Shown here piece after piece: positions 56,046-64,000 of a stretch of DNA of 64,000 nt. The notes below the pieces were generated by a model, which was not told where the DNA came from, made no database searches, and saw only the letters and a list, made by a program, of their open reading frames with translations. The DNA comes from Limnephilus marmoratus (Eukaryota; Arthropoda; Insecta; Trichoptera; Limnephilidae). The stretch is taken from contig OU862927.1 of the NCBI GenBank assembly GCA_917880885.1, forward strand, positions 34,623,571-34,687,570, read 5' to 3'. Position 1 is the first letter of the stretch. Each line of letters starts with the position of its first letter. The position numbers and the translations under genes are program-made.

Positions 56046-56774
56046 CATTATATTATAATTTCATTATTGTTTTAGTTTTAAAAAGTATGTAACACAAAGA
56101 ATGTAAAAGCTCATTGGGGCGTGTAATGAAAAAAAAAAAAAAAAAATTTAACAAAATAGCGTTTCAATATATTCCTTTGAAAAGTCATTAAAAGTTATGA
56201 AACAAATCTTCACCCTAAAGGATAAACCACGTAAGTCCATTGTTAAGTCTTTAGCTATGTTTGGTTTATCCTTTAAGGTACAGAAATAGGTCATAACCTA
56301 AGCTAATACATATAACCGATTTAACGTAGTTTTATATTTTTATCACTTGTTAACCCTAGAAAAATAATCATATTTTGATATACGGTAAAGATAATATACA
56401 TAAAATTGACGCATGAGTTTTAACCTGTCAAGGGCCAGGGTTTTTTACCTTACCTTTTTTAAATTACCTTAATAACAAGAATGGAGGAAGCTATTTTAAG
56501 CTTTATTTTATGTTATAAATTAATGGAATAAAATTTAAAATCGCATCCAAATTATTTGAATTAATATTCTTTTTTGAAATTCCAATCTCGCGCGCGGGCG
56601 CGTTCCTGGCCTTTGAAAGGTTAACTAGCCGTAATATTTTATTATGTTAATTGATTTGAATAAACCAATCGGTATTATGTTTTTACAAACAAATGACATA
56701 AGAAATACAACAATTTGTGTAAAGATATATTATATTTAATAATAACATATAGTTTTTTTGGTTATTTATTTTTG

Positions 56775-56893
56775 GGGTGTTATGCCGTGTTGTGCTACCT
56801 CCTCCTTTAGCCAACGTTTCGGACACTGTAACGCTGTCCGAAACATTGGCTAAAGAAGGAGGCAGCGCAACACGGCATAACACCCCAAAAATA
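56775..56893. repeat. near-perfect hairpin with about 55-bp arms
   Basis: GGGGTGTTATGCCGTGTTGT ... GCCAACGTTTCGGACA, a short loop, then the complement. Half of the same sequence stands at 17278-17345, followed there by its own small palindrome CCGGTAGATG/CATCTACCGG. Confidence 0.85.
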
Positions 56894-57445
56894 AATAGTA
56901 AAAATACTTTTGGCCGTGAAAATCTAAAATCATATACATATAACATATAGTTAAAAAATATAAAAAAAAAAATTAAAAAATCAATCAAAACAGCTTTGGA
57001 ACCTATCAATATTATGCTTTTTGACTCGTGCGGTCGTTATATCTCAAAACTGGTGACACCTATCTAAGCGACGTGCGAGCCTCATGGAAGGTCCAAGCAG
57101 CGAGTGAGATGTCTAAAAAGCATGGCGACGTGACGTTTAAAAGAAGTGATGAAGTGCCATTTTGTTGAATTGTCCAGTCATCTACAATGCGAGTTACGCG
57201 AGTTGCTTGTATGCGTATACTGTCAAATTCATTTTTTTTTAAATCACAGAAAGAGAGACGGTGTCCACCACCACCCTGCTCCCTGTAACTTGGTTTCTTC
57301 TCTTTTTCCTGATGGGTTGGTCTATGAATTAATTTTGATGTCCATGGTTTATGCTCTATGTTACGGTATGTGTGGACCTCTGGGTCAGAAACCTAGAAGT
57401 TTACCGTTATGCCCCAGAGGTCGAAGAAAAGGTAAGAATACTTAC

Positions 57446-57520
57446 TGGAGTAATGTCATATATGATGATCGGAGAAGCGGCCGCAGGAACTATGAACAGC
57501 AGGAGTGTCTTCCAGTAGAG
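57446..57520 (-). CDS. SLC13 exon 1 (first recognised), TM helix 1
   Basis: Encodes 25 residues starting LYWKTLLLF, a hydrophobic helix like SLC13 TM1 with its YW(K/R) entry. Donor GTAAGT, phase 0 out. The acceptor is taken as the CAG after a pyrimidine-rich stretch at 57521. The same frame stays open upstream to about 57612 but holds no ATG, so the start codon must lie in a further upstream exon that I did not find. An alternative acceptor about 16 nt upstream would add five residues. Confidence 0.75.
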
Positions 57521-58035
57521 CTGGATGAAGAGCCCAATCCTCGCAAGCAGTTGCAGAGCTGGTTCTGATTCCACAACCCTTAAACCATCCAAAGCACTAT
57601 ATTTATTAAATTTTTTTAATTTATTTATTTTTATTTATTCAATAAATGGTATAAAAATTACATGTTTTTATGTATTCCATAAAGTTTTTTCTTTAAAAAA
57701 TATATTATTTAATATGTCTTAGCTCGTGTTAAAAAGGCGGAGAAAACGAATGTCGATAACAATTTTTATTTAAGGTTAAATAATGTATAATTTTTTTTTA
57801 ATATATAGAACAAAGAATAGATAATTAACAGCAAATAAAAAAAATCGTACATATCATATAATAGGTATCTATAGTTTTATATATATAAAACATATAATTG
57901 AAGGAATGTAACAGAATGAACAGTAGGAGATAAAAAAAAGAAAGGAGAAAAATAAAGAAAGAAAAAGGATATCAGATATTATTACAATTGTGTTGAGAAA
58001 TAAAGTATTATAAGATGTAGTGATTGTAATAAGTT

Positions 58036-58426
58036 ATACAACGTGTCCAGAAACTCTTAGTACAAGCGGGAAACTAGTGAATCTACATCACGTGGAGAAC
58101 CCAAAAAACAATTTTTTTTCGATCTGGGCATTTCGATTTTTATATTATTTTTTAACTATTTTTCCATTTTTTCCCCAACTAAAGGGTTAAAAAAAACTTT
58201 TGAGCCCGGTTTACCCTTTGATACATTTAAAAAAGACCTCACACAGCTGATATTAATCCCCTAGTGACCGATTTTTTCAAATTTGACCGAAAAAATTCCA
58301 ACTTTAGTCCCGATTTACTCGAAAACGAAAAGTCACATCAAAAAATTTATATGAGATATAAACTCCAAATGTGATGTAGATTGATCAGTTTCCCGCTTGT
58401 ACTACGAGTTTCCGGACACCGTGTAT
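58036..58426. mobile_element. MITE with 39-bp TIR
   Basis: ATACAACGTGTCCAGAAACT...AGTACAAGCGGGAAAC and its complement ending ACACCGTGTAT. ATCTACATCAC also pairs. Confidence 0.78.
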
Positions 58427-58499
58427 ACAAAGAGCTTTTATTGATTTTTTGAATTTTTTCTTGTTTCCAATCTTAAATTAACGGTAATTGGTTAAATCA

Positions 58500-58850
58500 T
58501 ATAACTCCAATATATTTATAGTATTGTTGAGCCGTGGTGGTGTACAACGCAGGACAGTCATAGAGCCAAGGATATTTGATCTAATGCTGTTTGAAAAAGG
58601 ATTAAAGCTCTCATTATTGAAGCAATCTTTGAGTATTTGTAAAATTGTAATTTTTTTATAAATAACATGAAGTGAAGGTACTTCAAAATCTTGAAATAAT
58701 TTAATGGTGGGGCTATGGCTTTTTAAAAATTATTTTTTCAATGATTTCCAATGGTAAAAGAGAAGTTTTGAAAGCACCACCACAACTAACTATTCCAAAC
58801 TGTAACACTGATTGGAAAAGTGAATAGTTCTTAATATCCTAGTATTTAAA
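58500..58850 (-). pseudogene. decayed LINE C-terminal fragment
   Basis: Minus-strand frames read LFQSVLQFGIVSCGGAFKTS, then after a shift YFKILKVPSLHVIYKKITIL and RCTPPRLNN. This is the usual thumb-to-C-terminus text of Jockey/CR1-like LINEs. It could be the 3' end of the same insertion as 59880-60790, with unrelated sequence between them. Confidence 0.6.
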
Positions 58851-59205
58851 ATGCTTCGAATTCTAATGCAAATGTACACTAATTTTCTTAGTCTCTCAAC
58901 TGTTGTTGTTGTTTCACTTTATGTTACTATCTATAGTTACACTAAGGTATGTAACGTAATTATTTTCATGGTTCTTATTCAGTCGGTACTTGCTCAGAAT
59001 GAGTACCTATTATTAATTTCGGCGTGCCGTTGGAACGATGCAGAACAAATTAAAGTTGCCTGGAACGTTGCTCGATTGTTTTGAAAAAAAGAGAAACTGT
59101 TGCAAGGACGTCATGGCATATCAAGGAATTTGTCGGAAGTTTGATTTGTAAGGAGTTTTGATACTCGTAAATGATGTAAATTTGCAATATTATGCGTGTA
59201 ACAGA

Positions 59206-59596
59206 CGTGATGCCTTTACAAGACTGTGAAATAGTACCGGGTCGCGGTACACGCAGGATGTCGATGATGAAGGGGAAAACAATAAGCGTTGGCCTCCGTG
59301 CACCCAGTGCCTGCCACGCATAATCCAATATCACCGAGGACAACTTTGATGAAGACTGCAGGCGCTTCTTAAATGACATCAACAATATAGCACTGCGGGT
59401 TATATCCTGTCAATGCTCAGAGATGGCCATCGGACGCATTGTGATTAGCGGGCCTTTGTGGATGGACTGGAATCTCAGCTGCTTCACGGCGTCATGGGCT
59501 TGCGAAGCGGCAGCTCTGGGGCTCTTCTCCAGCTATCTGGAGCCCTTGTCGCTGAGGTTAGAAGAGGTGCGCTATATTAACTATCACAAGCTATGA
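59206..59596. other. unrecognised coding-like stretch, both strands nearly open
   Basis: Higher GC than its surroundings. Plus strand reads from MPLQDCEIVPGRGTRRMSMM with one TAA (after SACHA) to EPLSLRLEEVRYINYHKL. The minus strand in the codon-aligned frame reads through LDYAWQALGARRPTLIVFPF with two stops. Probably part of a decayed transposon ORF or a pseudogene. I do not recognise the family and cannot decide the strand. Confidence 0.35.
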
Positions 59597-59879
59597 ATGA
59601 TCATTTGGAGTGGATTCTACTAAATAACTGAATTATCTCTCTCTCCCTCTCTCTACATTTTTTTGAGTTTACAAAGGTATTTATGTAGATTATGTTTTTG
59701 CTTGTCAATAATAACAAGTACATTTAGTTTAATGTGAGTTCTTTTATTTACATCAGATAGTAGCTTTCTTTTTATCCCACGCAGGACCCTGAGATGATGA
59801 TGAGAGCTCATGTACACGGAATTTCTCTGCTAACTGAGAAAGGTACGTGTCAGGTATTTAATCATTGGTTTTAACAGTG

Positions 59880-60790
59880 AGTACAGAGCAATCAGGTTTA
59901 CATAGATATGAATTTGAATTACAATTATATGAGTGGATACATATGTTTAGATTCTCAGGGGTAGCATTTTTTGGCAGAGTGAATGGAATTACAAAAGTTT
60001 TATCTGTATTTAGAGATAGTAAATTTTGATCAAACCATTTTTTTATTAAATTTATATCCGTTTCCGCCGTTCTCTGAGTTTCATTCCATGTTAATCCCTC
60101 AGCTAAAATTGCTGGGTCATCAGCGTAAGATATTAGTTTGGATTTTATGGTGAGTTAAAAAATATCATTCACATAAATGATAAAAAGAATTGGTCCTAAC
60201 ACCGTTCCCTGCGGGATTTCAAAGTTACTGATTTGGGAATCGCTGAGAAAACCATTTAATTTGACAAATTGCTCTCTATGAAGTAGGTAATTTTCGATCC
60301 ACGTTAAGGCATTACTGATTATACCAATTTTCTTTAGTTTAGAGATAAAATTCGAATGTGATATACTGTCAAATGCTTTTCTTAAGTCGACAAATATTCC
60401 AATACATTTTTTTTTATTATCTGAAGATTTGTATATTTCGGATGGTGTACGATAGCATCTTGAGTGCTCAAATTTTCTCTAAAACCATATTGATGTGCAT
60501 TTAATATATTATTTTCTTTTTTAAATTGAAACATCTGTTTTTTAACAATTTTTTAAAATATTTTTACAATATTTGAGGTAAGAGAAGTTGGCCTATAATT
60601 ATTACTTAGAATAGGGTCACCAGATTTAAAAATAGGAGTAATAATAGTTTTTTTGTAATTTACTGGAAAGTTGCCATTTTCGAAACTTGTATTTATGATG
60701 TATGCCAATGATTTGCAAAGTGAATCAAATTTTTTTTAAAGAATTTCTACCGAAATATGTTCATAACTATTGAAGAATTACCTTTTAATA
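59880..60790 (-). pseudogene. strongly decayed LINE reverse transcriptase
   Basis: No long open frame, but on the minus strand RT motifs follow in order: YKKTIITPIFKSGDPILSNN, HQYGFRENLSTQ, IFVDLRKAFDSISHSNFI, a PQGTVLGPILFIIYVNDIF block, LISYADDPAIL and SLNTDKTFVIPFTLP. Several stops and shifts. Jockey/CR1-like. Oldest-looking LINE in the window. Confidence 0.75.
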
Positions 60791-61307
60791 AGGAACTCCA
60801 GTGAAAAATATTATGGCTTTAAAAAAATATGTTCATACAGACCAATGAACGCTGATTCTGAATATATAAGTTTTATTTCATAATATTAAACGTAGAGTTC
60901 TTAAAAAAATATTAAAAAGTGCATTTTTAAACCTCTCGTCAAAACACACTGTAAAGTTGGTATTACTGAATGGTTAGTGCTGACGTCACGCGTCACCAGT
61001 CATTGTATTGAAACTTTGATTACGTAGGTATGACATAAGCCATCAGTATTAACAACATTTTCATACTGTTTATGGAGATTTAGTTGTTGTGTTTATTGAA
61101 ACAATATTTAAGCCTAAATAATTCAGTATAAAATTATCTATTAGTTTATCTCTATTATTTAAAATATTGAAAAACTTTAAACTGTACGAAAAAATTGTAT
61201 ATTATGCTACATCAAAATGCTACCTAGAGACGGGCAAAGCGGCTCAGTTGAACGAGAATGAAAAGATCCGGTTCGGTGAATCGGCTCAATTGAACGACTG
61301 AATTAAG

Positions 61308-61422
61308 CTACGGACACACTTGCTCATTAGAAGCCAAAGAGCATGCTACCTAGTAGCAATTGCTACCCGCTCACTCGTTCGCAAAGATCCGCGAACCGCG
61401 AGCAAGTGTGTCTGTAGCTTTG
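61308..61422. mobile_element. short foldback MITE nested in a TIR repeat
   Basis: AGCTACGGACACACTTGCTC and GAGCAAGTGTGTCTGTAGCT. The surroundings (61218-61520: TAGAGACGGGCAAAGCGGCT ... ACGACTCACTTCTCTA) look like an outer element. Confidence 0.72.
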
Positions 61423-61894
61423 AAGATCGGTCTAGACCAAACCGGATTTTACGGATCCGTATAAAGATCCGGGTCACTGAGCCGACTCGTTCGCGAACGA
61501 CTCACTTCTCTACGAACTTTGAATTCAAAATGGCCGTCGACACTAGATGAACTAATATCTTCCGAAATCTCGAAAGAAGAATCTGTATCTTCAAATAACG
61601 AGTCAGACATGGAGGTATTTTAAGAGTATAGAATAGTAAAATATTGATTTTGACATTATCGTATTTTTGAGATGTAATTGTAGGGAAAAAATGTATTGGA
61701 GAAAAAGTGTACGCCGAGTTAAACATATTAACTACAGTAAGAAAAAGTATTAACAAAAACTCTCAATATAACTACGTATTTACCACAGATTTATAGTTAG
61801 TGAAAACATTATTGAAAAATCTACCTGTAATAGTTGTATTTGACATGGTAAAATATTTTCATAATAATAGTAAGGTGAAATAATTAGTACATGA

Positions 61895-62145
61895 AATAGG
61901 ACATATGAATCCATCCCTTCAACTGCGGTGCAAGGCGATGGGTCGAGGGATTCTGGCTGGAGAGGTTAAAATACCTCCTAAACCAGTCTATCTTAATCCG
62001 GCCCGCCACGCAGCAGGTGGGCAGACACATTGGCCGCCAAGATCTTACCAACCCTCACCACATGAACCCGCGCATCCCAGCTAAGTCACCGAATGTAGCG
62101 AACCACTTGGGGTGATTTATGGCAGAGGTGTTGGTTATTTGGTTA
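61895..62145 (-). repeat. hairpin-tail retroelement, middle part
   Basis: CATATGAATCCATCCCTTCA ... CACTTGGGGTGATTTATGGC; both ends missing. Confidence 0.78.
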
Positions 62146-62274
62146 CTTTGCTTTATCAACAAGCATTAATATAAATTGATGATAAAAGAGAAAGGGGCCC
62201 TTTTGGCCCAGAGCTCTGTATGCCAATATTTTAAAAAGTAAAAAAAAAACTTTGCTTTATGACAATTTACGTTA

Positions 62275-62682
62275 AGGCTCGATGACACTAAGCGAGTTTA
62301 CAAGCTACTATCTACTAAGTTTAAAAGCGGGTAAATCGGCGAGTGAGATTGTCATGATGACACACAAAACTGTCCACTCGCTCAGTAGCGTAGGAAACTG
62401 AGGTCGCTGCTAGCGCCAGTAACAAGAATAACGACGCCTGCGTGAACTAATTCTGTGATGTTTGACAGTCGAAATCAGCTGTTTATTGGCAGCCATCTTT
62501 AAAAACATTAACGAATCACGAGCAAGCGTGTGGTGAGTAAAGTTGACGACCTTTCAACTTTTTTCGTAGATTGTCAACAATCTGCTAGTTAGCAAGTAAC
62601 ACGATGACACTGAGCGAGTTTACTAACAGATAGTGAATTTCCCAGATAGTAGCTTGTAAACTCGCTCTGTGTCATCGACGCT
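62275..62682. mobile_element. PIF/Harbinger-like MITE, TTA duplication
   Basis: 408 bp. Ends AGGCTCGATGACACTAAGCG / ...TGTGTCATCGACGCT, flanked by TTA (62272-62274, 62683-62685). Inner TTACAAGCTACTATCT pairs with AGATAGTAGCTTGTAA. Confidence 0.82.
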
Positions 62683-62685
62683 TTA

Positions 62686-64000
62686 GATGCATATACTCAA
62701 TTCTATGTTACATGAAACTTTCCACGGAAAATACAACATCAAAAGCGCAACAAATGAAACACACTATTGTTTATTCCTAAACCATGATTCTAATAAGACC
62801 AAATAAGACTTAATAAGACCATTTATTGACTGAGATATATCAGAATCGTGTAACAGAATTGACTGTTTTGCAGTACAAAAGAGAGAAGATGTTTTAAAAA
62901 ATAAATGTTTTAAAATACTTACAATGGTGGTTGTCCCTGAGGGATTTCCATTTCAGATAATTATTTTTATCATATGAATCATTTTGGTTATTTGCTAATC
63001 TTTTAGCGATGAATTTTATTTGATATCAACACAAATGTCATTGAACTTTGTATATTGTAGACACTTTTCTATGGTATTTCCTAATTCAAAAATTTCAGTT
63101 AGTTCTTGCTTTCTATTGTAATTCAGTGCTTACATACTTAATTTTCCTTTTAGCCATATATTATATCAATTTTATATTCATCTAGACCGGTGGTTCGGTC
63201 AGTTCGGTGGTTCCCCCCATTGACGTGTATATACTTGGTCTAAGGTGGTTCTGTGTCTGTGGTTCCCATAAATATACCAGTGGTTCCTAAATAAAAGGTG
63301 TTCCGTGGAACTCTAGTCTTCCGTGCACTTCCGTGGAAGGGTCGCTTAAAACTAAAGGGATTCGGATTGGTATAGGTATTTATGATTCGGAAACAATCAA
63401 TGTCAATAGTCAATGTGTTTACGTGATTGATGATGTGCATTGAAGTGTGATTGGCGGAACTTTAATCTGCATCTGCCCATCAATACTTTCGCCCAAAGAT
63501 ATTCAAATACAGAAGAGATATGCTATCGTGTCCGCGCAACTGTCGCCGGACTACGCGCTAATTAACGTAGTTTTCATACAAAAAGAATTTGTTCATTTCG
63601 TTGATTTTTTGAAAATGTGCATTAATATTGGTTAACAATATATTTTGAATAAGGAAAGAGTTTGTTCATTTAGTTTAACGTTCGTTTGGTTTATTCGTTA
63701 ATTATTTGTTCTTTTAGTTTATTTGTTATTTGGTAAACAATATCGGCGACACCCGGAAGCGCAGACCCACATAGTAAAAACAGCAGATAGCACATCTACT
63801 TATATTCCAATATCTTTGCTTTCGCCACAGTTGCTTTGTTGCTACTTAGAAAAGTAACCTAAAAGGTACCTTTTTTTGTAGTTTTTGTTAATCTTTTTTG
63901 TCAATGAGCAAACCGCTTTACAGATTTGTATCAACAGCCTGTTGATACCACATTATTTATCGATGACATGTTCAAAGAATTATCTAGAAAGAAATCACAT
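62686..64000. other. right edge, nothing recognised
   Basis: A/T-rich, with a GTGGTTCC-rich patch at 63188-63330 that may be a small repeat. The initiator exon of the SLC13 gene could lie from 57.5 kb to here, but I could not identify it. Confidence 0.5.

Larger units (their letters stand above)
348..57520 (-). other. SLC13-family (NaDC/Indy-like) transporter gene, span of recognised exons
   Basis: A single split gene for a DASS/SLC13 Na+-coupled di/tricarboxylate (or anion) symporter of the plasma membrane. Thirteen exons (75, 242, 115, 71, 62, 61, 123, 115, 95, 98, 93, 194 and 138 nt) join with compatible phases at every one of 12 junctions and total 1482 nt, exactly 494 codons without a stop. 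With a candidate last exon (488-380) and a missing N-terminus of perhaps 10-20 residues, the length would fit the 550-600 residue family. Family landmarks occur in the right order: the first SN motif, GGxGT...PTN, the W-R-D/TR-P-G segment, the LTW...GFALAKG segment, TSN and TPPNA. Introns reach 19 kb and are packed with transposons, but no exon is interrupted. Substrate cannot be told from sequence; Indy-type citrate/succinate transport is the default inference. Confidence 0.88.

Noticed and set aside
57407..57592. SLC13 start at 57592
   Set aside because: The codon there is TTG, there is no ATG in frame, and a splice acceptor fits better; the real start lies further upstream.

Overview
This window looks like a repeat-rich insect nuclear genome, probably Lepidoptera, although the order is inferred only from the style of its repeats. 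It has GT-AG introns, LINEs, Helitrons, hAT and piggyBac elements, tRNA-headed SINEs and many foldback MITEs. There is no operon structure, ribosome binding site or CRISPR array.

One host gene spans almost the whole window on the minus strand. It is an SLC13 (NaDC / Indy-type) Na+-coupled di/tricarboxylate or anion transporter. Thirteen exons between 57520 and 8552 join with matching reading phases at all 12 junctions and give exactly 494 codons. They cover almost all of the SLC13 fold, including both inverted-repeat halves and their signature motifs. A candidate last exon (488-380) carries the final membrane helix but needs one frameshift. The initiator exon was not found; it may lie between 57.5 and 64 kb or beyond the window. 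A decayed second copy of exon 12 lies just upstream of the real one.

Everything else is transposable-element sequence in the introns, layout by position: 0.5-9 kb, polypurine decamer arrays with a conserved tail, foldbacks, a Helitron and a piggyBac remnant. 9-16.8 kb, tandem arrays, a 4-bp-TSD TIR element and hAT elements with nested insertions. 18.9-21.9 kb, SINE and SINE-tail array, hairpin-tail retroelement copies and a LINE 3' end. 22.4-28.3 kb, a full-length I-clade LINE (two ORFs, target-site duplication) split by an RTE-like fragment. 28.5-34.4 kb, a Helitron with SINE and hairpin-tail copies inside it. 35.3-44.2 kb, hairpin-tail element, MITEs, a third polypurine array, three LINE fragments and a TIR element split by a Helitron. 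44.6-46.8 kb, a hAT with a piggyBac-type MITE inside. 48.4-52.8 kb, a LINE, a Helitron and a hAT inside a hAT. 55-62.7 kb, foldbacks and decayed LINEs.

Two families seem worth following up: the poly(A) element with a conserved 3' double hairpin (about 11 copies here), and the 10-bp-periodic polypurine array joined to a conserved tail ending in CGTAT repeats (3 copies).
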